Below, piece by piece: positions 8,310 to 17,619 of a stretch of DNA of 64,000 bases. The translations under genes were made by a program, and so were the position numbers. The DNA comes from JAIBAC01 sp046331095 (GTDB lineage: Bacteria > Actinomycetota > Acidimicrobiia > UBA2766). The DNA lies in the NCBI GenBank assembly GCA_046331095.1, contig JAXLRM010000003.1, forward strand, positions 868,001-932,000, in the 5' to 3' direction. The notes below the pieces were generated by a model. The model saw only the letters and a list, made by a program, of their open reading frames with translations, did no database searches and was not told the DNA's origin. Within the stretch, counting starts at the first letter, position 1. Each line of letters begins with the position of its first letter.

Positions 8310-8349
8310 AGTACTCTTGCAACGATGCCGTTGGACGGGCGAGGGAGTG

Positions 8350-10788
8350 ATGGGCGGAGCACTCGAAGACATCACGGTCCTGGACGTCACGACGGAGATG
8401 TGGTCCTCGTTCGCGGCTGCCCTGATGGGCGACTTCGGCGCAGACGTCGTGCGTGTCGAGGACCGCTCGACCCCCAGGCGTGATCCCGACCGCGACGGGC
8501 GCCACCCCCCCGCGCACGTAGACGCCGAAGCCGAGCTCGTCCACCGCAACAAGCGCAGCATCGCGTTGGACTGCACGACCGCCGAGGGCGGCGAGGCGCT
8601 CGAACGGCTCGTGCGCAGCGCCGACGTGTTCGTCACCGACCTCCCGCGTCCGGTCCTGGAAGAACGCGGGTGGACCTACGACGCGCTGCGAGCCGTGAAC
8701 CCGGCCGTCGTGTTCGTGTGCGGGTCGGGTTTCGGGCCCCAGGGTCCCGACCGCGATCTGCCGGCCCTCGACGAGTTGGCCGCGGCACGTACCGGGGTCA
8801 TGCCGACGCTGCCCCAGCCGGGCCAGCCGCCCGTCTACACCGCGACGGGTCAGATGTACACGGCGGTGATGCTCGCGTTCGGAGCGATGCTGGCGCTGCA
8901 CGAGCGGTCCCGCAGCGGCGAGGGCCAGCAGGTTGACGCATCGCTCTTCGGCGGCAACCTCTACGCCGCGAGCCTGATGGCCGACGCCTACCTCGCGATG
9001 CGCGACGACCGCCTGTCCGAGCCGGTTTCGCGTCTCGACGCCGGCAACCCGATGAGCGGCGGCGGGCTCTCCTATCCCACGTCCGACGGTCGCTGGATCA
9101 CGCTGACGATGCCCGACAGCGACCGCTGGTGGCCGGCGTTCAGCGGACTCGTCGGCGTGGACGAGCACGACCCCCGCTTCGACAGCCACGACAAGCGCTG
9201 CGGGGACGGCCGCCGTGAGCTGATGCAGATCATCGAGACCGTCTTCTCCAAGGAGACCGGAGCGCACTGGCGCGAGCAGTTCGCGGCGCTGCGTCTGTCC
9301 GCAGACGTGATGGAGACCTACGACTACCCCGCCGCGGACGACCAGGCACGTCTCTGCGACTTCGTCCTCGACCTCGACCACCCGAGCCTCGGTGAGCTCG
9401 GCAGCCTCGGCTTCCCGCTGCACCTGTCCCGCAGCCCCGCACGACTGCACACCATGGCACCGTGCCGGGGCCAGCACACCGGCGAGGTCCTCGACACGAT
9501 CGCGCCGCCAGCCGCGCCGCCACCCGCGGCCGCGGCCGCGGCATCCGCCACCGCCCCGCCGACGCCGGAGCCGGGCCCGAACGCCAAGGCGCTCGACGGC
9601 ATCCGTGTCCTCGACCTGACCGTGTGGCTCCAGGGACCCGTGTGCGCGCAGCACCTCGCCGACTTCGGCGCCGAGGTCATCCACGTCGAGCGTCCCGTGA
9701 CCGGCGACCAGGCCCGCGGGGTGCGCAGCATCAACGCGATCCCGATCGCGGACTGGAACCAGTACTTCTTGGTCGTGAACCGCAACAAGAAGTCGATGGC
9801 GATCGACCTCAAGAACGAGGCGGGCCGTGACCTGATCTACAAGATGGTCGAGAAGTCCGACGTATTCCTGTGGAACCAGGGTCTCGGCAGCCTCGCCGGC
9901 CTCGGGCTCGACTACGAGACGCTGTCGTCGATCAACCCCCGCCTCGTGTACGCGACCAACAGCGGCTACGGCCACAAGGGCATCGACCGGCCCGCGTTCG
10001 ACATGACCGTGCAGGCGCTCACCGGGATCATGACGCGCCAGAGCGAACCGGGCCAGCCGCCGATCTACCTCGGCCTCGGCGCCGGCGACGTCTACGGCGG
10101 GCTCCTGTCCGCGCTCGGGATCATGCTCGCCCTGCACGAGCGCGAGCGCACCGGGCTGGGCCAGTACGTCGACGCGTCCCTCTACGGCGCGCAGCTCTTC
10201 CTGGCGGCACCGAGCCTGCAGGGCTTCCTCGCCACCGGCGATCGCTTCTACGCCGACCAGCAGCCCCGGCGCGGTGCGCGCAACCCGCTCTGGAACCGCT
10301 ACCCGGCCGCGGACCGCTGGCTGTTCGTGTGTCTCGAGAACACCGACGCGAACTGGGCCGCCCTGTGCGACGCGATCGGGGCCGGGGACCTCGCCGGCGA
10401 CGGCCGTTTCGCGACCGCTGACGGGCGATCCCGCGAAGGCGGCGCTCTCGTGGACGGCCTCGACGCCGTGTTCGCGCAGCGGCCCGCCGCCGAGTGGATC
10501 CCCCGGCTACGGGCCGCGGGCATCGCGTCCGCGCAGGTCAACGACTTCCGCGACGTCGCCGACGACGAGCAGGCATGGGCGAACGGCTACTTCGCGACCG
10601 CCCACTGCGCCGAGGTGAACCGCGAGGTGTCCTTTCGTGGCCTGCCGATCACGCTGAGCCGCACCCCTGGGCGCATCGAGACGCTCGGTCCCGAACTCGG
10701 CCAGGACACCGAGCTGATGCTCTTCGACACGTTCGGGTACTCGTGGGACGACATCGGCGAGCTCAAGGCCAAGGGAGCGATCCCGTGA
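8350..10788 (+). CDS. Double-domain CaiB/BaiF (family III) CoA-transferase
   Basis: An 812-residue protein made of two family III CoA-transferase domains (about 1-385 and 410-812) joined by an Ala/Pro-rich linker near 385-408. Each domain keeps the conserved VDASL motif holding the Asp that forms the acyl-enzyme anhydride (Asp196 and Asp608). Family III enzymes move CoA between carboxylic acids or racemise 2-methylacyl-CoAs. Usual members are about 400 residues and dimerise as interlocked rings, so the fusion resembles a covalent heterodimer. The ATG at 8350 follows a GAGGGAG site. The next CoA-transferase overlaps the stop, forming one operon. Confidence 0.9.
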   Translation: MGGALEDITVLDVTTEMWSSFAAALMGDFGADVVRVEDRSTPRRDPDRDGRHPPAHVDAEAELVHRNKRSIALDCTTAEGGEALERLVRSADVFVTDLPRPVLEERGWTYDALRAVNPAVVFVCGSGFGPQGPDRDLPALDELAAARTGVMPTLPQPGQPPVYTATGQMYTAVMLAFGAMLALHERSRSGEGQQVDASLFGGNLYAASLMADAYLAMRDDRLSEPVSRLDAGNPMSGGGLSYPTSDGRWITLTMPDSDRWWPAFSGLVGVDEHDPRFDSHDKRCGDGRRELMQIIETVFSKETGAHWREQFAALRLSADVMETYDYPAADDQARLCDFVLDLDHPSLGELGSLGFPLHLSRSPARLHTMAPCRGQHTGEVLDTIAPPAAPPPAAAAAASATAPPTPEPGPNAKALDGIRVLDLTVWLQGPVCAQHLADFGAEVIHVERPVTGDQARGVRSINAIPIADWNQYFLVVNRNKKSMAIDLKNEAGRDLIYKMVEKSDVFLWNQGLGSLAGLGLDYETLSSINPRLVYATNSGYGHKGIDRPAFDMTVQALTGIMTRQSEPGQPPIYLGLGAGDVYGGLLSALGIMLALHERERTGLGQYVDASLYGAQLFLAAPSLQGFLATGDRFYADQQPRRGARNPLWNRYPAADRWLFVCLENTDANWAALCDAIGAGDLAGDGRFATADGRSREGGALVDGLDAVFAQRPAAEWIPRLRAAGIASAQVNDFRDVADDEQAWANGYFATAHCAEVNREVSFRGLPITLSRTPGRIETLGPELGQDTELMLFDTFGYSWDDIGELKAKGAIP

Positions 10789-11954
10789 GGCCCGACGGCA
10801 GCGACCCCACCGGCGGGCCTCTCGCCGGGCTGAGGGTCCTCGACGTGTCGACGATGATGGCCGGCCCCTATGCAGCGACGCTGCTGGGCGACCTCGGCGC
10901 CGACGTGATCAAGGTGGAGTCGAGCCGCGGCGACGACAGCCGCCACCTCGGTCCGAGCCGTGGCGGCGAGCGTTCTGCGTTCCTGAGCCTGAACCGCTCC
11001 AAGCGCGGCGTCCTGCTCGACCTCGACGAGGACGCGGCGCAGGAGGTCTTCGGCCGGCTCGTCGCGACGAGCGACATCGTTATCACGAACGTGCGCGAGC
11101 CCGCCCTGTCCAAGCTCGGCCTCGACTACGAATCGGTCCGCGGCCACCGCGACGACGTGATCTGGATCGGCGTCACCGCGTTCGGCCCCGACGGCCCCTA
11201 CGCGGGCCGCCCCGGCATCGACTTCCTGATCCAGGGCTACGCCGGGCTCCTCGCCCTCAACGGCGAACCCGACGGGCCGCCCGTGCGGGTGACGGTGCCG
11301 ATGGTCGACGCGCTGACGTCCACGCTCGTCACGACCGCGGCGCTCGCGGCCGTGCACGAGCGCACGAGAACCGGGCGCGGCCGACGCGTCGACGTGTCCC
11401 TGCTCGACGCGTTGGTCCACGCGCAGGCAGCGGGCCTCGGCAGCTACCTCGTCACCGGCGAGGAGACCCCGCGCACGGGCAACCGCAGCCTCTACTTCGC
11501 GCCGTCGGGGATCTACGGCACCAAGGACGGCAAGGCCGTCGTGATCACGTGCCCGTCCCAGCGCTTCTTCCTCAAGCTGTGCACGGCGCTCGGCGTCGAC
11601 TGGCAGGCCGACGCGCGCTTCGAGACGATCGAGGCGCGCCTCGAGAACCAGGACGAGCTCGACGCCGCGATCGAGCGGCGCTGCCGCGAGCTCGACGCCG
11701 GTGAGGTCGTCGAACGCCTCGTCGCCGCCGACGTCCTCACCGCCCCTCTCAACTCGATCGCCGAGGTCGCCGCCGATCCCCAGATCCGCCACAACGACAT
11801 GATCGTCGAGGTCGACCACGACACCCTCGGCAAGGTCAAGGTCACGGGAGTTCCGATCCGCTTCGACGGTCACGCCGCCGAGGTCACGCTCCCGCCACCG
11901 ACGCTCGGCCAGCACACCGCCGAGATCCTCGCCGAGCTCGGCGTCGACACCTGA
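10785..11954 (+). CDS. CaiB/BaiF (family III) CoA-transferase
   Basis: A 389-residue single-domain family III CoA-transferase. It shows the LRVLDVSTMMAGPYAATLL opening, the GADVIKVE strand and the catalytic VDVSL motif with Asp203. The GTG start overlaps the upstream TGA (GTGA), so it is translated with the double-domain enzyme. Three transferase domains in one operon suggest activation of different acids or a racemase/transferase division of labour. No substrate can be read from the sequence. Confidence 0.92.
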   Translation: MRPDGSDPTGGPLAGLRVLDVSTMMAGPYAATLLGDLGADVIKVESSRGDDSRHLGPSRGGERSAFLSLNRSKRGVLLDLDEDAAQEVFGRLVATSDIVITNVREPALSKLGLDYESVRGHRDDVIWIGVTAFGPDGPYAGRPGIDFLIQGYAGLLALNGEPDGPPVRVTVPMVDALTSTLVTTAALAAVHERTRTGRGRRVDVSLLDALVHAQAAGLGSYLVTGEETPRTGNRSLYFAPSGIYGTKDGKAVVITCPSQRFFLKLCTALGVDWQADARFETIEARLENQDELDAAIERRCRELDAGEVVERLVAADVLTAPLNSIAEVAADPQIRHNDMIVEVDHDTLGKVKVTGVPIRFDGHAAEVTLPPPTLGQHTAEILAELGVDT

Positions 11955-12056
11955 GCCAGGCCACCGAGATCAGCCGAGGGGTTCGGCGACGACAGGCGAC
12001 CAAGCCGGACCGCCACTAGGGTCGCCGTGCTCGGGACGAAGGGCCGGCGAGTGCGC

Positions 12057-13370
12057 ATGCCCACACGCAGGATCCACAACTGGGACAGGACGCTGTCGTG
12101 GCGGCCGACGGCGCTGCACCGGGTGCGCAGCACCGAAGAGGTCGCTCGTGTCGTGGCGTCCGCCGCCGAGCGGGGCGCGCGGGTGAAGGCGATCGGCGGC
12201 GCGCTGTCGTGGTCCGACGTGGCCGGGATCCCCGACGAGGTCGTCGTGCTCGACGACATGGCCGCCGTGACCGTCGACGTCGAAGGGATGCGGGCCACGG
12301 TCCAGGCCGGGGCGCGCCTCCGCGACGTCAACGACGTCCTCGCGGCCCACGGGCTCGCGTTCGAGAACTTCGGCTCGATCACGATGCAGACTGCGGGCGG
12401 CTACACCGGCACGGGCACCCACGGCACCGGCGGACGCACGACGATCCTGTCGTCCCATGTCGAGTCGATGACCCTCGTCGACGGACTCGGCAGGATCCGC
12501 CATCTCGACGCGACGACGGAGCCGGACGTGTTCTCGGCGGCCCGCGTACACCTCGGCTGCCTCGGCGTCGTGACCGAGCTCACCTTCCGGTGCGTGCCCG
12601 CGTTCGACCTCGAGGAACGCCTCGAGGTCCTCCCCTTCGACGACGCCCTCTCCAAGCTCGACGACTACGTCGACGCCAACGACTACTGCAAGCTGTGGTG
12701 GCTGCCGTTCAACGACGCCGTGCAGGTGTACCGGTTCAACAAGACCGACGCGGCACGCACGTCCCTGTCGATGCAGGAGCGCCTCGACAAGGCCGGGGTG
12801 AGCGGCATGGCCTTCGGCGGCCTGCTGCGGTTCGGCCGCGCCGTCCCGGGTGCGATCCCGACGGTACTGCGTGTCGCGCAGGCGTCGTCGTTCCGTCCCC
12901 ACCGCCGCGTCGACCGCAGCGACCAGATCATCAAGTACGTGGGGGCGATCCCCCGCCACCAGGAGACCGAGTACGCGATCCCCCGCGAGCGGGCCGTCGA
13001 CGCGATCGACCGGTGGCGCCGTCTCGTGCTCCGCGCGGATTCCTACAGGGTCAACTTCACCCAGGAGATGCGCTTCGTCGCCGGCGACGACATCCCGATG
13101 AGCCCCGCGAGCGGCCGCGCCAGCGCGTACCTCGGCGGCTACATCGCGAGCGTGAAGTGGGCGCCGCTGTACTTCACGGACTTCGAGGCGCTCATGGCCG
13201 ACTACGACGGGCGGCCCCACTGGGGCAAGTCCTTCGATCGCACGGCCGCGGAGTTGCGGGCGCTGTACCCCCGCTACGGCGAGTTCGACTCCGTGCGTCG
13301 TGGCTGCGATCCCCGCGGCGTGTTCCGCAACAGCTTCGTCGACCGGGTGTTCCCTCCCGCAGCCGGCTGA
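12057..13370 (+). CDS. FAD-linked aldonolactone oxidase-like protein
   Basis: A 437-residue VAO-type flavoprotein resembling D-arabinono-1,4-lactone and L-gulonolactone oxidases. The N-terminal FAD domain opens RIHNWDRTLSWRPTALHRV and contains VKAIGGALSWSD and the GGYTGTGTHGTG glycine loop; the C-terminal substrate domain ends HWGKSFDRTAAELRALYPRY and DPRGVFRNSF, classic for the ALO family. No His or Cys of the covalent-FAD type is evident where expected, so the flavin may be non-covalent. ATG 12057 is preferred; in-frame GTG codons lie just upstream. It is followed after 82 bases by a CrtI-like oxidoreductase, perhaps as an electron-transfer or pathway partner. Confidence 0.85.
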   Translation: MPTRRIHNWDRTLSWRPTALHRVRSTEEVARVVASAAERGARVKAIGGALSWSDVAGIPDEVVVLDDMAAVTVDVEGMRATVQAGARLRDVNDVLAAHGLAFENFGSITMQTAGGYTGTGTHGTGGRTTILSSHVESMTLVDGLGRIRHLDATTEPDVFSAARVHLGCLGVVTELTFRCVPAFDLEERLEVLPFDDALSKLDDYVDANDYCKLWWLPFNDAVQVYRFNKTDAARTSLSMQERLDKAGVSGMAFGGLLRFGRAVPGAIPTVLRVAQASSFRPHRRVDRSDQIIKYVGAIPRHQETEYAIPRERAVDAIDRWRRLVLRADSYRVNFTQEMRFVAGDDIPMSPASGRASAYLGGYIASVKWAPLYFTDFEALMADYDGRPHWGKSFDRTAAELRALYPRYGEFDSVRRGCDPRGVFRNSFVDRVFPPAAG

Positions 13371-13452
13371 GCGACACCGGCCCGCTCCGGCGCGGGTACG
13401 CCGAACCGGCGCCTTCCCCCTACCATCGGTCGAATCGAGAGATGGGGAAGCC

Positions 13453-14907
13453 ATGGATTACGACGTCATCGTGGTGGGTGCCGGCTACGGCGGTGTGACG
13501 TGCGCCGCGATGCTCGCCATCGAGGGCAAGCGGGTCCTGCTCGTCGACAAGAACCCGTCGGCAGGCGGAAAGGTCATGACCGTGCGCCGCGGCGGCTACG
13601 GCTACGAGCTCTGGCCGATCGCGGGCGGCCCGTCGGAGGACTCGCACTTCCACAAGCTCGCGGAGGTGCTCGGCCTCGACCCCGAAGAGGTCATCATCCA
13701 GCCCGACATCGGCGGCGAGTACCGCTACATCCGCCCCGACGGTTCCATGGCCGTCGCGCAGTTCTCGGCGCGCCCGTCGCTGCACCCGGAGATGGCGGCA
13801 GCGCTGCCGGAGGCGTTCGGCGCCACCGAGGAGGACATGGGTCCGCTCATGGACTTCGTGAACTACGTGCTCACCGTCGACGTCGACGCACACAAGGAGC
13901 TCGAGACCGAGGACCTCATTACCGGGACGCGCAAGTTCGGGATGCCGGCCTACCTCGAGGCCTACCTGTTCGTCTCCCTCGGCGTCGCGTTCTCCGCGCC
14001 GCTGGACAAGGTCCCGATGTCGGAGGCGATCCTGACGTTCCGGGAGATGGTCGCCGGCGGCGGGGGCCGCTACGGCCGCGGCGGCTACGGCCGCCTCGCC
14101 GAGCTCGCCGCCGAGAAGGTGGTCGAGTGCGGCGGCACCGTGCTGCTCAACACCCGGGTCGACGAGGTCATTGTCGAGGACGGCCGTGCCGTCGGGATCC
14201 GCACCACAGATGGCGACGAGTACCGGGCGCGCTGTGTGGTCTCCAACGCCGGCATCCAGCCGACCGTGCTCAAGCTCACCGACACCGCTGCGTTCCCGCC
14301 GGACTACGTCGAGTCGGTGCGCGCACTCGAGCCGTCGCTGTCCTTCGTCGGCTACCGCTACTGGTTCGACGAGCCGATCTTCACCCAGCCGATGGTCATG
14401 CAGTACTCCGACGACTCGTGGTGGGACGAGGAGCGCTACCGCCGCGCCGAGGCCGGCGAATGGCCCGAGCACCCGTTCCTGTTCTTCTCGGTCCCCTCGC
14501 TCTACGACCCCGACCTCGCTCCCGAGGGCGGCCAGATGCTCATGGCCGGCACACTGTGCAGCCCCGACCCCAAGTCGCCGATGAACCAGACGGCCGTGGA
14601 GATCGTCGACCGCGAGATGCACGCGACGTTCCCCGAGATCGACGGTCACGTCGTGCGCAGGCAGGCCTTCACGGCTCTGCACGCCGCCAACGCGTCCCGT
14701 GACCCGGTCGTGGCCGGTGCCGGTGGCGAGGCGATCGGCATCGCCCAGGTCATCGGCCAGTGCGGCTCGACCAAGCCCGACGTGCGCACCCCCCTCGGCG
14801 GGCTCTACATCGTCGGCTGCGACGCCGGCGGCATCGGCTGCGGCACCCACCAGGCCGTCGACTCCGGCTTCAACGTGGCCGAGGTCGTCAGCGCCGACCT
14901 CGCCTGA
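13453..14907 (+). CDS. CrtI/PYROXD2-like NAD(P)/FAD oxidoreductase 1
   Basis: A 484-residue phytoene-desaturase-like flavoprotein. The Rossmann motif VVGAGYGGVT starts at residue 7, followed by an acidic strand end (LLVDKNPSAGGK), and the C-terminal FAD-binding block reads GLYIVGCDAGGIGCGTHQ. The family performs dehydrogenation, isomerisation or saturation of polyene or related lipids; the reaction here is unknown. A GGGAAG site precedes ATG 13453. It most resembles the oxidoreductase at 19505-20980, sharing SNAGIQPTVLKL-type and YSDD-WW motifs, so these two form one subfamily of the nine paralogues in the window. Confidence 0.85.
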   Translation: MDYDVIVVGAGYGGVTCAAMLAIEGKRVLLVDKNPSAGGKVMTVRRGGYGYELWPIAGGPSEDSHFHKLAEVLGLDPEEVIIQPDIGGEYRYIRPDGSMAVAQFSARPSLHPEMAAALPEAFGATEEDMGPLMDFVNYVLTVDVDAHKELETEDLITGTRKFGMPAYLEAYLFVSLGVAFSAPLDKVPMSEAILTFREMVAGGGGRYGRGGYGRLAELAAEKVVECGGTVLLNTRVDEVIVEDGRAVGIRTTDGDEYRARCVVSNAGIQPTVLKLTDTAAFPPDYVESVRALEPSLSFVGYRYWFDEPIFTQPMVMQYSDDSWWDEERYRRAEAGEWPEHPFLFFSVPSLYDPDLAPEGGQMLMAGTLCSPDPKSPMNQTAVEIVDREMHATFPEIDGHVVRRQAFTALHAANASRDPVVAGAGGEAIGIAQVIGQCGSTKPDVRTPLGGLYIVGCDAGGIGCGTHQAVDSGFNVAEVVSADLA

Positions 14908-14946
14908 GGGCCGTTCTGGGCGACCCCACCCGGCGAAACCCCGACT

Positions 14947-14986
14947 TGGGCGCGAGGACCCCATCCACGTGGGGTGTGCGCGCCCA
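14947..14986. repeat. Hairpin repeat family 2
   Basis: An inverted repeat TGGGCGCG (14947-14954) and CGCGCCCA (14979-14986) encloses a smaller one, ACCCCA and TGGGGT. Further partial copies flank it (14917 onward and around 15011). A related element lies at 45648-45717. The 271-base gap 14908-15178 contains nothing else recognised. It may act as a transcript end for the upstream gene, but there is no T-run. Confidence 0.7.
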
Positions 14987-15178
14987 GAAGCCCGATTCGT
15001 CCGGCAGCCGCGCCCAGAAGTGCGAAGCCGCCCTCCGCACCATTCGACCGAGTGAGCGACTGGGACTTCGCTCGGTGGCGCTATCCGCCGGTAGCATCCC
15101 GGGTGCGCTCGGGTGGCCGGCGAACCCACGCTGGCGGCCCCGGAACCGCTTCTCGACTCCAGCACACGGGAGGGTGCC

Positions 15179-16579
15179 ATGCACCGCCTCAGCGGCCTCG
15201 ATGCCTCGTTCCTCTACAGCGAGACGCCCACCGCCCACATGCACGTGATGGGCACGCTCGTCCTCGACCCCGGATCGGGCGAGAACGCGTTCAGCTTCGA
15301 GCGCTTCCGCGAAGTCCTCCGAACGCGGCTGCACATGATCCCGCAGTTCCGCCGCAAGGCGGTGCCGACACCGCTCGGAATCGACCACCCGATGTGGATG
15401 GAGGACGCCCACTTCGACCTCGAAGCTCACCTCCTGCGTGCCGCCCTGCCCGAGCCCGGCGGAACCCCCGAGCTCTGCGACTTCGTCGGGCGCTTCGCGT
15501 CCCTCCAACTCGATCGCAACCGCCCGCTGTGGGAGATGGCGGTCGTGGAGGGCCTCGCGGGCAACCGCGTCGCGGTGGTCACCAAGTTGCACCACGCGAT
15601 GATGGACGGAGGCGCGGGCGCGGAGATCATGGGCCGCATCTTCGACCTCACCCCCGACGCCCCGATCGAGGCGGCCGAGGACGACTGGGCACCGGAGGAG
15701 AAGCCGTCGACGCTGCGTCTCGCGGCATCGGCCACGGCAAGTCGCGTGACCAAGCCTGCCGAGGCCGTGCGCTCGGTGCGTTCGGCGGTACCGGGCATCG
15801 CCGAGACGATCCGCGACAACCTCGCAGGCCGCTCGAACACCGCGAAGATCTTCGGCTCGCCTCACACGGCGTTCAACGGCCAGCTCACCGCGTCACGGGC
15901 AGTCGGCTTCGGCCAGGTCGAGCTCGAGACCGTCAAGAAGATCAAGGCGGCGTTCGGCACGACCGTCAACGACGTGATCCTGGCAGCGTCGTGCGCAGGG
16001 GCGCGACGGCTGCTCATCGCGCTCGACGCGATGGTGGCCCAGCCGCTGCACGCCGCGGTCCCGATCTCGGTGCGCAGCGACGACGAAGCCAGCGCCGGCA
16101 ACCAGGTGTCGCTCATGTCGGTGCGCCTGCCGGTGCAGATGGACGACGACGCCGCCGTCCTCGACTACGTCGCCGCGGACGCACGCGCCGCAAAGGCAGT
16201 CGCCGGGCGCATCGGCGCCGGGCTGTTGCAGGAGACCACCGACATCCTGCCGCCCCGGCTGATCGAGCGCCTCAGCCTCCTGTTGGAGCGCACCCGCCTG
16301 CCGGACCGGATCCCGCCGGCGTTCAACATGGTCGTGTCCAACATCGCGGGGCCGCCGATCCCGCTCTACTGCGCGGGCGCCACGCTCGAGGCCCTCTACC
16401 CGATGGGGCCGCTGATGCACGGCAGCGGCCTCAACATCACCGCCCTGTCCAACTGCGGCAACCTCGACATCGGCATCATCACCTGCCGGGACAAGGCCCC
16501 GCAGGCACAACTGGTAGCCGACGAGTTCTGTGACTCGATCGACCGCCTCGCCAAAGCAGCCGAGGAGCGCTCGGCATAG
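15179..16579 (+). CDS. Wax-ester synthase/diacylglycerol acyltransferase (WS/DGAT)
   Basis: A 466-residue bacterial WS/DGAT. It begins MHRLSGLDASFLYSETPTAHMH, as the family does, and holds the catalytic HHxxxDG motif HHAMMDG at 138-144. The C-terminal NMVVSNIAGP block and a final GLNITALSN segment complete the fold. The enzyme esterifies acyl-CoA to diacylglycerol or fatty alcohol for storage lipid. A GGGAGGG site precedes the ATG. Mycobacteria carry many such paralogues; here it sits beside CoA-transferases and CrtI-like oxidoreductases, consistent with lipid metabolism. Confidence 0.95.
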   Translation: MHRLSGLDASFLYSETPTAHMHVMGTLVLDPGSGENAFSFERFREVLRTRLHMIPQFRRKAVPTPLGIDHPMWMEDAHFDLEAHLLRAALPEPGGTPELCDFVGRFASLQLDRNRPLWEMAVVEGLAGNRVAVVTKLHHAMMDGGAGAEIMGRIFDLTPDAPIEAAEDDWAPEEKPSTLRLAASATASRVTKPAEAVRSVRSAVPGIAETIRDNLAGRSNTAKIFGSPHTAFNGQLTASRAVGFGQVELETVKKIKAAFGTTVNDVILAASCAGARRLLIALDAMVAQPLHAAVPISVRSDDEASAGNQVSLMSVRLPVQMDDDAAVLDYVAADARAAKAVAGRIGAGLLQETTDILPPRLIERLSLLLERTRLPDRIPPAFNMVVSNIAGPPIPLYCAGATLEALYPMGPLMHGSGLNITALSNCGNLDIGIITCRDKAPQAQLVADEFCDSIDRLAKAAEERSA

Positions 16580-16629
16580 GACCTCGCGACCGCCGCGCCG
16601 GGTTCGGCAGCCCCGCGAGCACCCCGATC

Positions 16630-16662
16630 ACAGGTGCTGGTGCGACGACGCGGCCACCTCGG
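16630..16662 (+). pseudogene. 33-bp fragment of a mazF gene
   Basis: The 33 bases here are identical to 18776-18808, which lie inside the intact mazF gene 18531-18866. The piece sits in the gap ahead of the VapBC pair. It is a remnant of a former mazF copy or the footprint of recombination within the toxin-antitoxin island. Confidence 0.7.
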
Positions 16663-16695
16663 GCTCTCGCCATCGAGCGGGGCCGGCTGATGCAT

Positions 16696-16717
16696 GCATG
16701 CCTGCTAGCATGCCTGC
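16696..16717. promoter_or_regulatory. Tandem-repeat operator of VapBC
   Basis: The word GCATGCCTGC occurs twice with a 12-bp period (16696-16705 and 16708-16717), each containing the palindrome GCATGC. It ends three bases before the antitoxin ATG at 16720, so no room remains for a separate ribosome-binding site and the message may be leaderless or weakly translated. Such repeats are typical autorepression sites for antitoxins. Confidence 0.6.
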
Positions 16718-16719
16718 AT

Positions 16720-17016
16720 ATGGGTCAGGTGACGTGGCGTGCCGGGGACGAGTTGATCGAGCGTGTGCGCATGTCGGCACAGGCGACCGGACGCAGCCTC
16801 AACGCCTATGTGACATCGGTGCTCGATGCCGCCACCGACCCGAACCTCAGCGACGACGAGGCCACGCGTGTGCGTGAACGGCTGGCCGCGGCCGGCATCC
16901 TCGCCCCCACGGGCACACCGCGGCGACGGCCTGCACGCAACGCCGTCGCCAAGGCGCGGCGATCCGCCGCCAAGGGCACATCCCTGTCGGAGATCGTGAG
17001 CAGCGAACGTCGATGA
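16720..17016 (+). CDS. RHH (FitA/VapB-like) antitoxin
   Basis: A 98-residue protein with an N-terminal ribbon-helix-helix (TWRAGDELIERVRMSAQATG then SLNAYVTSVLDAA) and a basic C-terminal tail that would wrap the toxin. The start MGQVTW at 16720 fits the family; longer in-frame upstream codons run through the operator repeats and are unlikely. The stop overlaps the toxin ATG (ATGA). Confidence 0.82.
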   Translation: MGQVTWRAGDELIERVRMSAQATGRSLNAYVTSVLDAATDPNLSDDEATRVRERLAAAGILAPTGTPRRRPARNAVAKARRSAAKGTSLSEIVSSERR

Positions 17017-17456
17017 GCGCCTTCGCCGACTCGTCGGCACTGGTCAAGCTCTACGCGGACGAACCCGGATTCCGTGACGTCCGGCGTGTGCCCGTGCTCG
17101 TAGTCTCGGTTCTCGCCCGGGTCGAGGTGCCCGCGGCGATCTCCCGGAAACACCGCACCGGCGACATCTCCGCGGAGGTGGCCGCCGTACTGATCGCCGA
17201 CTTCGAAGCCGACTACTACGGCACCGACACCGAAGCCGCCCGCTTCGCGGTCGTAGGTGTCGACGACGGGATCCTGTCCGGCGCGGCCCGCCTCTGTTCG
17301 GTCCACGGACTACGCGCCTACGACGCCGTGCAGCTCGCATCTGCCATGGCCGCCCGGGCGGCCGAACCGGACTGCACGTCCCTCACCGCCTTCGACGCGG
17401 AGCTCAGAACCGCGGCCGCCATGGAAGGCTTCGAGCTCGTACCGGATCGGCTCTGA
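17013..17456 (+). CDS. VapC-type PIN-domain toxin
   Basis: A 147-residue PIN nuclease with acidic motifs FADSSALVKLY at the N-terminus, RAYDAVQLA near residue 110 and TAFDAEL near 130. The first, third and fourth metal ligands of the PIN site are therefore visible. It is coupled to the antitoxin by a four-base overlap. The frame is intact. Confidence 0.88.
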   Translation: MSAFADSSALVKLYADEPGFRDVRRVPVLVVSVLARVEVPAAISRKHRTGDISAEVAAVLIADFEADYYGTDTEAARFAVVGVDDGILSGAARLCSVHGLRAYDAVQLASAMAARAAEPDCTSLTAFDAELRTAAAMEGFELVPDRL

Positions 17457-17619
17457 CAGCTTCGGCCCGGCGTCAGGGGCGCTCAGGGGGTTGCCGTCAC
17501 ATCGAGGAGGGGCTTCTCCCGATCGTGTGACACGACCGATCCGATGGCGAACGTGCGCTCTCGGCGTGCCGCGCGGCACCTGCCCCTTCGACGGTGACGA
17601 TCCCGTCGACGGAGCAGAC

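Noticed and set aside
7930..8349. Extending the CoA-transferase upstream to 7930, giving repeated peptide units in the repeat array
   Set aside because: Translation of palindromic repeats in several frames and both strands gives similar repetitive peptides; operator and ribosome-binding site place the start at 8350.
13380..13452. ACCATCGGTC before the first CrtI-like gene as an ACCA-N2-TGGT site
   Set aside because: The right arm does not match and the flanks differ from the other sites.
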